In this document: positions 19,614 through 28,321 of the stretch, piece by piece
Layout: each line of letters begins with the position of its first letter
Position numbering within the stretch: position 1 is the stretch's first letter
Assembly (NCBI RefSeq): GCF_002002735.1
Contig: NZ_MUNY01000033.1
Location: 28,836 to 92,835 of the forward strand
DNA from: Algoriphagus sp. A40
GTDB taxonomy: Bacteria; Bacteroidota; Bacteroidia; Cytophagales; Cyclobacteriaceae
Direction: 5' to 3'
Length of the DNA: 64,000 nucleotides
Program-made: the position numbers and the translations under genes
Notes under the pieces: generated by a model
Databases searched by the model: none
What the model was told of the DNA's origin: nothing
Seen by the model: the letters and a program-made list of their open reading frames with translations, nothing else

Positions 19614-21264
19614 GATCAAAGAACCTTGCATGCTGATACCATTGGATTTGCGCTTGAATGATTTTCAAAAAGGGCTTTTCTGCCTGTGGTTTTTTTTACT
19701 GATACCTTCGGTCGTGCTGATTGCACGTCAATCGGAACTTCCGAAAGAGACGGTTCAGTTTAATACCCCAAAAACCCTTTATTTGACAGGGGAGAAAATC
19801 TGGTTTGAAGCAGAGGTAAAGTCTGCGCAGGAAGCAAGTCCCTCCAAAGTCCTGTATGCTGAATTGGTGGATCGCTTTTCCAATTCTGTGGCCTATACCA
19901 AGGTGCCATTGGAAAATGGAAGTACTCTTAATTTTCTTTTGCTATCCAACGCGATCCCCTCAGACCAATACCTTCTCAGGGTTTATACTCGAATAAGTCC
20001 GTACTTGGATTTGGAGTTGGGTATGGCCCAGCAGTTTGTTACGGTCATTAATCCAAAAATTCCTCCTAAACCGATTTCTGGCCCCATTCAGGATCTTAAA
20101 ACCTCTGACGTAACCGGGACTTTGGCTCAAATAAGTAATCCCGCACCCAAACCCGGAGAGACATTTCAGGTCAGTTTGTCTGCCGGAAAGACCATTCAGG
20201 CAGCAGGTATTTCGGTTTCCAATCCCTATTTGGAAAATGAGCAAGTCCAGCTAAAATCGGGCTCAATCTATGCTTCTCTGGAGCAAAAGGCCATCTTGCC
20301 AGAGCTCTTCGGCCATATTGTGGAATCGAAAGTGGTCCGGCCCGACACCAGTCTGACCTACTTTTTGTCACTGCATGGTAAGCAAAGTGCGTTGTTTACC
20401 GACAGGGCTGATGCAGATGGACAGATCCTGTTTGATGCGGGCGGACTTTCCCATTGGGACCGGCTAATCATTCAATTGGAGGATGGTGCAGAAATGGAGG
20501 GCCTTGAAATCATTTCTCCGGTGGTAAAAACGAAGTTTTTGCCAAATTTCAAATTTCCGGATCTGGTGATTCCCTCGACTGATCTGCCTTATTTGACACA
20601 GCTTCAGAAAGCTGCTGCTGTAGAAACTTATTATGTTGAGAAGTATGATAGCGATTCACTCGAAGTAGTGACCGGATTTGTGGCGGATTATACTTTTTTA
20701 TTGGATGATTATACCCGGTTTGAGACTGTGGAAACGGTAATCCGGGAATATGTACCGAGTGTTTTTGTGCGGACCAGGGATAAAAAGAAAGAGTTCAGGT
20801 TGATAAATGAGGCGGTGAAAGATGTTTTTGAAACCAATCCACTCATCCTGATTGATGCCATGCCGGTATTTGACTCCGACTTGCTTACCGGCTTTAATCC
20901 CAAATTTATCTCCAAACTGGAGGTCCTAAACCGGGAATTTTATCTGAATGACCGGACCTATGAGGGAGTTCTGAGCTTTAGCAGTTACGAGAATAATTTT
21001 GGACTTTTTCCCTTGGTGCCTTCCTCCAGGTTTTTTGATTACCCGGGCCTCCAGCCTAAAATCGAACTGGAGAGAAATCAATTTGGCAGTCCCGGATCCG
21101 GGGGAGAATTTCCGGATTTCAGGACAATTTTGTTTTGGGGGAAAACAGGCGGGCAGTCCATTCAGGCTTCTGAGTTAGTCGGTGAATATGTCCTTTGGGT
21201 TCGTTATTTGGATGATTCAGGCAATTTGCAGGTTTCAAAGAAAGAAATACAGATAGCTCTCTGA
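19606..21264 (+). CDS. Exported macroglobulin (MG2)-like protein
   Basis: 552 aa from the ATG at 19606, which overlaps the preceding stop by 8 bases; a start at 19630 is also possible. A hydrophobic signal or anchor lies at about 20-41. The next about 120 residues (TLYLTGEKIWFEAEVKSA, LPLENG-like VPLENGSTLNFLL, DQYLLRVYT) resemble the MG2 domain found in alpha-2-macroglobulin-like and related Bacteroidetes exported proteins. The remainder is unassigned. It sits between DUF4249 copies 1 and 2, so it is probably part of the same surface complex. Confidence 0.72.
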   Translation: MNKIKEPCMLIPLDLRLNDFQKGLFCLWFFLLIPSVVLIARQSELPKETVQFNTPKTLYLTGEKIWFEAEVKSAQEASPSKVLYAELVDRFSNSVAYTKVPLENGSTLNFLLLSNAIPSDQYLLRVYTRISPYLDLELGMAQQFVTVINPKIPPKPISGPIQDLKTSDVTGTLAQISNPAPKPGETFQVSLSAGKTIQAAGISVSNPYLENEQVQLKSGSIYASLEQKAILPELFGHIVESKVVRPDTSLTYFLSLHGKQSALFTDRADADGQILFDAGGLSHWDRLIIQLEDGAEMEGLEIISPVVKTKFLPNFKFPDLVIPSTDLPYLTQLQKAAAVETYYVEKYDSDSLEVVTGFVADYTFLLDDYTRFETVETVIREYVPSVFVRTRDKKKEFRLINEAVKDVFETNPLILIDAMPVFDSDLLTGFNPKFISKLEVLNREFYLNDRTYEGVLSFSSYENNFGLFPLVPSSRFFDYPGLQPKIELERNQFGSPGSGGEFPDFRTILFWGKTGGQSIQASELVGEYVLWVRYLDDSGNLQVSKKEIQIAL

Positions 21265-21350
21265 GCTGGAATTGAAGTTTAGTGATTTGTTTCAAAAGGT
21301 AGAAAATTGGATGCTCCAAAGAGATGGATTTTAAGTTATTGACAGGCCCC

Positions 21351-22502
21351 ATGAAAAAATCAGTTGCTGTTTTTTGTTTCCTAGTGCTTGCCTTTGCCTG
21401 CAGGGAACCTTTTGATCCTGAGGTACCCGAGGGGAGTTCTTCTATTTTAGTAGTTGAGGGATATTTGGACACAGAAGGATTGGAGAGCGAAATTAGGCTT
21501 AGCAGAACTGTATTAATTAATGCAGACACTACGCTTGCACCGGAATCCGGTGCCAGAGTCACCTTGTTTAGTGAAGACGGTGCAGCCTATCCTTTGACTG
21601 AAGTGGAGCCGGGACTTTACGGATTTTCCCAAAATGTGCCGGAGGACAAGGAATACCGAATGGAAATAGAACTTAGCAATGGGGAGCTTTTTGAGTCTCT
21701 TCCGATTATTCCCATCCTGACACCGCCAATTATTGATGCCGGATTTTTGAGAGATGAAGAGGGGGTAGAAGTTTATATCACGACACAGGGAAATGAAAAT
21801 GCGGATGATTTTCTTTGGACTTATGAAGAAACCTGGATCTATCGGCCAAGGATCCGAGTACCCTATATTTATGATTCCAAAATCAAAGATGTCCGGGATC
21901 GTACTGAGGCAGAAAACATTTCTCTTTGTTTTAAATCTGAAGTCAGTTCAGATATCCTTTTGGAGACTAGTTCGAGATTTCAGGAGCAGGTGGTTTTTAG
22001 GCAGACAATTACTGAAATCCCCCAAGGTGATGAACGGATTCAGGAGCGGTATAGCATATTAGTTTACCAGAAAGCCATTGATTCTGATGCGGTTAAATTT
22101 TGGGAAACACTAAAAAGAAACACCGAGGATATCGGTTCGATTTTCAGTCCACTTCCCTCGATGATTTCCGGGAATTTGAAAGCTGTGGGAAATCCCCAAA
22201 CTCCTGTGGTGGGTCAGGTAAGCATGGGAGTTGTCCAGCAATTAAGGATATATATCAATTTGGAGGATGTAACTCCCTGGGGTTACCTCGATCCGGAATT
22301 TAATGACTGTATTGTGGAGCAGGACTCCGTTTTGGCGAGGTTTTATGACCCCACCTTTGTCAGCGGAGCTGTGCTCCCGGCAAGGCCATACATTCCGCCG
22401 GGGGGCACGGTTATTCTCGGCTACTTCCCGACTTCCCGCCGATGCGGGGATTGTACCCTTTATGCTTCACCAATCACTCCTGACTTTTGGGAGGATGATT
22501 GA
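21351..22502 (+). CDS. DUF4249 family lipoprotein, paralogue 2
   Basis: 383 aa from the ATG at 21351 (MKKSVAVFCFLVLAFACREP), which gives a compact lipoprotein-type signal; an upstream in-frame start at 21324 adds nine residues. It shares long blocks with copies 1 and 3, including ILVVEGYLDTEG, DDFLWTYEETWIYRP, SSRFQEQVVFRQTITEIP, TLKRNTEDIGSIFSPLPS and SRRCGDCTLYASPITPDFW. The CxxC near the C-terminus is retained. Its end overlaps the start of copy 3 by 8 bases. Confidence 0.88.
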   Translation: MKKSVAVFCFLVLAFACREPFDPEVPEGSSSILVVEGYLDTEGLESEIRLSRTVLINADTTLAPESGARVTLFSEDGAAYPLTEVEPGLYGFSQNVPEDKEYRMEIELSNGELFESLPIIPILTPPIIDAGFLRDEEGVEVYITTQGNENADDFLWTYEETWIYRPRIRVPYIYDSKIKDVRDRTEAENISLCFKSEVSSDILLETSSRFQEQVVFRQTITEIPQGDERIQERYSILVYQKAIDSDAVKFWETLKRNTEDIGSIFSPLPSMISGNLKAVGNPQTPVVGQVSMGVVQQLRIYINLEDVTPWGYLDPEFNDCIVEQDSVLARFYDPTFVSGAVLPARPYIPPGGTVILGYFPTSRRCGDCTLYASPITPDFWEDD

Positions 22503-23739
22503 TAGGGCTTCAAGGTTTTCGGGCTTGTGGCAGAAATACCTGCTGTCCGTTTCCAGGATTGCATTAATTAGGGGCGATTTTTTTTCCAGATCAAGGGCAA
22601 GCTTTTTTTCCTTAGCCATTCTGGTTGTTTTATTTTTTTCCTGTAGGACGCCTTTTGATCCTGAAATACCACAAACTGCCAGTCAGATCCTGGTAGTGGA
22701 AGGATACCTGGATATGCAAGGCACACTAAGTGAGCTGAAAATCAGTAGAATGTCTGGACTGGACAGCAGCCAAAGCCCGAGCCCCGAGACGGCTGCTTTG
22801 ATCTATCTGGAATCCAGTGTCGGAACCAAATACTATCTTGAAGAAGACTCTGAGGGGCGATACCTTTTTCAGTACAATCTAGGATTTGACGATACGTATC
22901 GGTTATTCATTGAGCTTCAGGATGGGGAACGCTATCAGTCTGCGCCGCTTACTCCGATTCAAACACCGGAGATTATTGATGTGGGATTTCTTCGGGATGA
23001 AGAAGGTGTCGAAATCTTCCTTACTACTCAGGGGAATGAGAATGCCGATGATTTTCTATGGGGTTTTGTAGAAACCTGGGCTTACAGGCCCCGAATTGGC
23101 ACTTCCTATATTTATGATGCATCCATTGGGAACGTCCGTGACAGGTTTTCGGATGAGCAGATTTCTATTTGCTACAAATCGGCCAGCAGTCCTGATATTT
23201 TGCTAGAAACCAGCTCGAGGTTTCAGGATCAGGTGGTCTTTAGGCAAACGATCACGGAAATACCCGAAAATGACGAGCGGATCATGGATCGCTACAGTAT
23301 TCTGATCTCACAAATGGCCATCGACGAGGAGGCTTCCAAGTTTTGGGAAATCTTAAAGAAAAATTCCAATGACATCGGATCGATTTTCAGCCCGCTTCCT
23401 TCGCTGATCAGAGGGAATATTTCACATATTGATGACCCGGCTATTCCGGTAGTCGGACAGGTAAGCCTGGGTGTGATCAGACAAAAGCGTTTATTCGTTG
23501 ACCTCCAGGATGTCACTCCCTGGAATTTTGTTGATCCTCAATTCAACGATTGTATCGTCTCCGCGGAGGCTGTTTACCAAGTGGACTATCAGCGGATTTT
23601 CGGAAGTGGGGACATCGTGCCGGTAGTACCAATTATGGAGCGCACCACCATTGTAGCCTTTTATCCGACCTACCGGCGCTGCGCGGACTGTAGCCTGTAT
23701 GCATCGCCGATCTTGCCTGATTTTTGGGAGGAAGACTGA
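22495..23739 (+). CDS. DUF4249 family lipoprotein, paralogue 3
   Basis: 414 aa from the ATG at 22495, inside the last codons of copy 2. The N-terminus is unusually long: about 40 basic residues precede the hydrophobic stretch SLAILVVLFFSCRTPFDPE. A later, non-ATG start would give a normal lipoprotein signal, so the start is uncertain. Core blocks match copies 1 and 2 (SSRFQDQVVFRQTITEIP, DIGSIFSPLPSLI, YRRCADCSLYASPILPDFW). It is the last gene of the operon; no strong terminator follows. Confidence 0.85.
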   Translation: MIDRASRFSGLWQKYLLSVSRIALIRGDFFSRSRASFFSLAILVVLFFSCRTPFDPEIPQTASQILVVEGYLDMQGTLSELKISRMSGLDSSQSPSPETAALIYLESSVGTKYYLEEDSEGRYLFQYNLGFDDTYRLFIELQDGERYQSAPLTPIQTPEIIDVGFLRDEEGVEIFLTTQGNENADDFLWGFVETWAYRPRIGTSYIYDASIGNVRDRFSDEQISICYKSASSPDILLETSSRFQDQVVFRQTITEIPENDERIMDRYSILISQMAIDEEASKFWEILKKNSNDIGSIFSPLPSLIRGNISHIDDPAIPVVGQVSLGVIRQKRLFVDLQDVTPWNFVDPQFNDCIVSAEAVYQVDYQRIFGSGDIVPVVPIMERTTIVAFYPTYRRCADCSLYASPILPDFWEED

Positions 23740-23913
23740 TTGAAGAAGCAGAAATGCTTGGCCTGGAAGTACTTTTCGAGTTCAAACTTGGTAAATTTTT
23801 CGATCAGTTTTCAATGTTCAGAATCTGTAAATTTCTTAAGCCTGTTCATCACCAGATTTCCTTTTTGCAAATAAAACCAGGCTAATTCTAATTGTCTTGC
23901 GGGGTTTTGGAGA

Positions 23914-26619
23914 TCAATCGGGCATCCTGTATTCCAGGATTCTTTTACCGCTTACCGTCCGGATCAGGTATTGATTTTTGGTGGGTTGATGGGAAATCTC
24001 AATGATCCTTTCACTTTCCAGAGGTGTAGTTGTCAGCATATTTCCCCGCAGATCATACAAGTATCCAAACCCCTGCTCAGGGTCTGATACGGCCAAGATT
24101 TTTCTATCAGATCCAAAATCAAAATAACCAAACCATAGCTTTTCACCTGCCTGGGCTAGGGTGAACAATTCCTTTTCCTGATCATTTAGGACAAGGGTTT
24201 TTGAGAATTGTCGGGATAAAATCACCAAGGAATGTCCGGATTGGTCAGCCAGAAGTTCGAAACTTTCATCCCGATCTGACTTTATCAACTGATTTCGGTA
24301 GGAAATTTCGCCACCAAAACCCGCATGGATCAACTCACCGGACTTAGAAATGGCTGAAATTTTCAGGCTGTTCCCGCCGCTTCCAGTTGTGATCTTTGCA
24401 GGGCTGACAAATTCATTTCCCAGTGCAAGAGGGGAGCCAGGCTGTTTTTCTCCACGTCGGTTGAAGAAATAGACTTTCCCTTTATCAGTTTGCGCCACCA
24501 TAAAATCCCCTTTTCCCGGCACTCGGACATGCCTTGGAGCCAAAACTGATCTTTCTCCCAATTTCATCGGGTTCCAGCCTTCAAGCTCTTTGCCGTTGCG
24601 ATCCAAAAGCCACAAGTTGCCGGATTGGGTGGAAAGAAAGTAGCGGTAATCCCTGTTGTTTTCGTAATCAGCAAGATTCAGATGTGTTATTTTTTCATTG
24701 CCTAACGAGACAGGAAATCCCGGCAGAGAATTTCCCAAGCGGTCGATTGCATAGAGCTTTTCGGCAGTTGCAAGCAGGAGTTGGAGTTTTCCGTTTTTAA
24801 GGAAATCAATTTGAAAAGCTTCGGAGACGATCGGCCCAGAAAGCTGCTGGGTGAAGACAGTTTCTCCGGCAGAATTGATCAAATAAAGGTTGTGATCGGC
24901 ATCCTGGACTACAAGGTCTTCTGTTTTGTCGTTGAAATTGAGGATGCTTTTGGGTCCAAATGTGATTGCCTGTGGCAGGCTCACTGAATGAAACGGAGTG
25001 AGATTTAACCCGGTTTCGTCTTTGACCACCACTTTTTCACCTGAATTATAAGGGATGGTCAGCGTGGCCTCAGGGCTTCCACCGATTTGGTTGATTCGGA
25101 GACTGAGGTAAGGGAAAGCTTTGAAAAGGCTTTCGTATCTCTGCAGAAATGGACTCCAGGCTGGATTGCTGTTTTCCTCCCACTTTTCCCAAATTTTTCC
25201 AAAGTAGAAGTTTTTGGAATACCCAGCAGCCGGATGAATGGATTTTGGTTCGATCACGGATTCTGGGGCTTTGGCCCAAGTGTTTCCCATTGCAAAATCG
25301 TCCAGGATCATTTTCATCCCCGCGGCAGAATTGGCCATAATCAGAATTTCTCCGACCAGGCTGAGGTGTGTCTGGGCAAAGCCGGGAAATTTACCGCCAA
25401 ACAGGTGAGCAGGAAATTCTTCTTCAGGAAAATATAAGATTTCAGAATCGCGATAGAAATCCGATTGGTCGGAGTCTGTCCCGTTTCTGAATTCTTTCAA
25501 AAAAGCAAAAGTTTGAGCCGGTGCCAGAGTTCTTGACAGTAAAACCTGGTTTTGAACTTCATTTCCCAGATTTTCCAATTCCAGAAAATAGAATTCCCCG
25601 GAAAAATTATCCAGAAAACCCCGGTCTGTCAACCGGGTTTGGATTTCGCCGCTGATTGTTGATTTGGGTGAAAAGGCCGCATTTTGGAGTTTTTGTGCTT
25701 CGAAGATTCCATCCAGGTTTACTTGTGTCAAAGATTGGGTCCTACTGGAAATTACCTGCTGGATTTCGGGGAAATTGGCTTGTACTGAAGGAGTGAAGTC
25801 TATGGCTTCCTTCTGAATCAACGGTCCCCGAAAAGTCACCTGACCTTCTTCAAAAATCAGATTCATTGCCAAGATTGACTCGTTCAGAGCAAGTTCTGTT
25901 CCCAAGAGGTTGTCGCGGTTGGAGCTGACTCCCAAAAGAAGTTTTGAAATCCCCTGAGCTGAAAGGATCAATCTACCAAGTCCTGAAGTACCTTTTAATT
26001 CCTCACCCAACTTCGATGCAAGGGAGTTTTGATCCTCGCTGATATAGAGTCGAATAGCTTCCTCGATAATAAAAGAGGAGGAGGAGACAAGCAATACATT
26101 TCCCAAAATGGTAACTGACCATTTTCTTGAGTTTTCTGCTCCAAAAAATTCTATAACATCAAGGTCACTGTATTTTCTTAACTGGACACGGATGTTTTTT
26201 GGCGCTCTGGATTTGATTTTTTCCAAAAAATCCACCGGAGAATTTGCTCCAAAATTGACAGAAAACATCAACTCAAAACTATCTATGCCAGTGGCGTGGC
26301 AGCTAATGGTAACTTGTTTTCCCCGGACAGTCTTGGAGATTTCACCTTGAGCCCCGCTAAGGCTGTCTAAACTGAGCAGTTGGTCTTCAGTTTCTGAAAA
26401 TGCAGGAAGCTGCGACAGAATACTCCAAATGGGCTGATTGACCAGTTCATTCCAGGTTTGGTCAGCCTGATCCGTTTCAAAGGCAAATACCGCATCCGAC
26501 CTGACGAGTTCCAGACTGTTGATTTTCTTGGAGGAAAAGAAATTTAGGTAAACCCAATAGCCGCCCCAGGCAATCAGAATAATTGCAAAGAGTACCAAAA
26601 GACTTTTCCAGATTTTCAC
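23914..26619 (-). CDS. Membrane-anchored protein with C-terminal PQQ-like propeller region
   Basis: 901 aa. Residues 6-29 are a single transmembrane anchor (LLVLFAIILIAWGGYWVYL). Residues about 35-560 are polar and alternate beta-type segments, reminiscent of the DUF3352-type periplasmic region; no catalytic motif is seen. From about 570 on, repeats such as VVQDADHNLYLINSAG, KLYAIDRLGNSLPGFP, NLWLLDRNGKELEGW and KVYFFNRRGEKQPGSP look like blades of a PQQ-like beta-propeller. The gene is alone on the minus strand downstream of mdh and its terminator. Function unknown. Confidence 0.7.
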   Translation of the reverse strand: MKIWKSLLVLFAIILIAWGGYWVYLNFFSSKKINSLELVRSDAVFAFETDQADQTWNELVNQPIWSILSQLPAFSETEDQLLSLDSLSGAQGEISKTVRGKQVTISCHATGIDSFELMFSVNFGANSPVDFLEKIKSRAPKNIRVQLRKYSDLDVIEFFGAENSRKWSVTILGNVLLVSSSSFIIEEAIRLYISEDQNSLASKLGEELKGTSGLGRLILSAQGISKLLLGVSSNRDNLLGTELALNESILAMNLIFEEGQVTFRGPLIQKEAIDFTPSVQANFPEIQQVISSRTQSLTQVNLDGIFEAQKLQNAAFSPKSTISGEIQTRLTDRGFLDNFSGEFYFLELENLGNEVQNQVLLSRTLAPAQTFAFLKEFRNGTDSDQSDFYRDSEILYFPEEEFPAHLFGGKFPGFAQTHLSLVGEILIMANSAAGMKMILDDFAMGNTWAKAPESVIEPKSIHPAAGYSKNFYFGKIWEKWEENSNPAWSPFLQRYESLFKAFPYLSLRINQIGGSPEATLTIPYNSGEKVVVKDETGLNLTPFHSVSLPQAITFGPKSILNFNDKTEDLVVQDADHNLYLINSAGETVFTQQLSGPIVSEAFQIDFLKNGKLQLLLATAEKLYAIDRLGNSLPGFPVSLGNEKITHLNLADYENNRDYRYFLSTQSGNLWLLDRNGKELEGWNPMKLGERSVLAPRHVRVPGKGDFMVAQTDKGKVYFFNRRGEKQPGSPLALGNEFVSPAKITTGSGGNSLKISAISKSGELIHAGFGGEISYRNQLIKSDRDESFELLADQSGHSLVILSRQFSKTLVLNDQEKELFTLAQAGEKLWFGYFDFGSDRKILAVSDPEQGFGYLYDLRGNMLTTTPLESERIIEISHQPTKNQYLIRTVSGKRILEYRMPD

Positions 26620-26654
26620 TGAGCTACGAGGGGTGATTCGATCGGCTTAATATA

Positions 26655-26703
26655 AAAAATAGACCTAAGAAACTCCGTTTTTGTTCGGAGAATCTTAGGT
26701 CTA
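26655..26703 (-). terminator. Rho-independent terminator after mdh
   Basis: TAGACCTAAGA (26660-26670) pairs perfectly with TCTTAGGTCTA (26693-26703), with an inner CTCCG/CGGAG stem. On the minus strand it is followed by TTTTTTATA. It lies 19 bases beyond the mdh stop. Confidence 0.92.
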
Positions 26704-26722
26704 GGCAATTTTTGAGATGGAA

Positions 26723-27658
26723 TTATTTAGACAGTTTGTCCAAAACGTTCATTACTTCCTTCACGTGACCACGGGAAGTTTCAAGCAAAGCTTTTTCTTC
26801 GGTGTTCAGATCGAGTTCGATCACTTTTTCCACACCGTTTTTGCCCAGGATTACAGGTACTCCCAGGTAGCAGTCGTCGATGCCATATTCTCCGTCAAGT
26901 TTGATACATACCGGGAATACTCTTCTCTGATTTTTCAATATCGCTTCTACCATTTGAGCAGCTGCAGATCCCGGTGCATACCATGCTGAAGTACCCATCA
27001 GTTTCACCAGTTCTCCACCGCCAAATTTGGTTCTTTCTATGATGGCGTCCAGCTTGTCTTTTGCCACCAATTCCGTCACAGGAATACCTGCCACTGTGGT
27101 ATAACGAGGAAGCGGAACCATGGTGTCACCGTGACCACCCATCAGGATTGCCTGAATTTCTTTTCCAGACACATTCAATTCCTCGGCAAGGAAAGCTCTA
27201 TAGCGAGCGGTATCCAGGATTCCGGCCATTCCGATTACTTTGTTTCTGTTAAATCCGGAAGTGAGGTGTGCTTGGTAAGTCATGACATCCAATGGATTGG
27301 AAACCACGATAATGATTGCATTTGGAGAGTGTTTTACCACATTCTCGGTCACCGACTTCACGATACCTGCATTTGTTTCGATCAAGTCATCGCGAGTCAT
27401 CCCTGGCTTACGGGGAAGTCCGGAAGTAATGACAACTACATCTGAATTTGCAGTCTTGCTGTAGTCGTTGGTGCTGCCTACAGTGCGGCTGTCGTATTGA
27501 TTGATGGGGGCTTTTTGCCAGATATCAAGGGCTTTGCCTTCGGCGATACCCTCTTTGATGTCAATTAAAACAATTTCTTCGGCTACTTCGCGATAAGCTA
27601 AAACATCGGCACAGGTTGCACCTACGTTACCTGCACCTACTACGGTTACTTTGCTCAT
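26723..27658 (-). CDS. mdh: Malate dehydrogenase (LDH-like type)
   Basis: 311 aa. Malate dehydrogenase interconverts malate and oxaloacetate with NAD in the TCA cycle. The Rossmann GAGNVGATCA motif is at residues 8-17. The substrate-loop arginines are in GLPRKPGMTRDDL, the Asp/Arg pair is in LDTARYRAFLAEEL, and the catalytic His is in GGHGDTMVPLPRY. The Arg-rather-than-Gln substrate loop distinguishes it from lactate dehydrogenase. A single-gene unit with its own terminator. Confidence 0.97.
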   Translation of the reverse strand: MSKVTVVGAGNVGATCADVLAYREVAEEIVLIDIKEGIAEGKALDIWQKAPINQYDSRTVGSTNDYSKTANSDVVVITSGLPRKPGMTRDDLIETNAGIVKSVTENVVKHSPNAIIIVVSNPLDVMTYQAHLTSGFNRNKVIGMAGILDTARYRAFLAEELNVSGKEIQAILMGGHGDTMVPLPRYTTVAGIPVTELVAKDKLDAIIERTKFGGGELVKLMGTSAWYAPGSAAAQMVEAILKNQRRVFPVCIKLDGEYGIDDCYLGVPVILGKNGVEKVIELDLNTEEKALLETSRGHVKEVMNVLDKLSK

Positions 27659-27802
27659 GATTTTATGTGTTTATTTAATTATTACTTCCTTAAAAAGCGG
27701 CGCTAAGATATTAAACAACAACTAGGAATCGAAGCTAGGTCAAGAATAGTTTGGCCTGATTTCGTGATTTTTGATAAATGAAAAATGTCGCGGATAAGCT
27801 GC

Positions 27803-28318
27803 TTATTCAAACATCTGCCGGAGGCTGAAAAAGCCGAAAGATTCGCGGTAGGATCGGAAAAGCCGTTGGTTGTTTGCGTTGTAATATTCAGCCAATGAAG
27901 TCATCATTTTTGCTTTGATCTTGGGATTGCTGTCAAAAATCTCCTGAATGGCAAAGTGGGGAATGACGATCAATTCTGCTTCGTCGGAATTGATCAGAGC
28001 AGTGTAGGTTCTTTTCGCATTTTCCAAAAGTGAATTTTCTCCAAAAGCTTCCCCCTTGTTCACTTCCACTATCGTCTCAAAATTATCCTTGATATCTATG
28101 GTAAGGTTTACTTTTCCGCTTTTGAGCAGGTACAAAGCCTGGCTTGGGTCTTTGCTGAAAAATACCACCTCGTCCATAATGTACTTACGGTGATGCATGG
28201 CAGGGAGAAATCTCGCGAGTTCTTTTTGACGAAGCCGCTCAAAAAACTTGATTCCCTGCATAAAATCAAACATTTTCAGTTGCTCCTCATCAAATGTTTT
28301 GGAAAATGGATTCAGCAT
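27803..28318 (-). CDS. Crp-like cyclic-nucleotide-binding-domain protein without DNA-binding domain
   Basis: 171 aa containing one cNMP-binding beta-roll (about 25-135: FFERLRQKELARFLP, ALYLLKSGKVNLTI, GEAFGENSLLENAKRTYTAL) and a short C-terminal helix region. The helix-turn-helix that Crp/Fnr proteins carry after about residue 150 is missing, so it is probably not a classical transcription factor. It starts 3 bases after the tilS stop, so it is co-transcribed with tilS. The ligand is unknown. Confidence 0.85.
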   Translation of the reverse strand: MLNPFSKTFDEEQLKMFDFMQGIKFFERLRQKELARFLPAMHHRKYIMDEVVFFSKDPSQALYLLKSGKVNLTIDIKDNFETIVEVNKGEAFGENSLLENAKRTYTALINSDEAELIVIPHFAIQEIFDSNPKIKAKMMTSLAEYYNANNQRLFRSYRESFGFFSLRQMFE

Positions 28319-28321
28319 GGA

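Noticed and set aside
22303..22494. Long in-frame N-terminal extension of DUF4249 copy 3
   Set aside because: It lies wholly inside copy 2 in another frame, has no signal-peptide character, and the paralogues show no such region.
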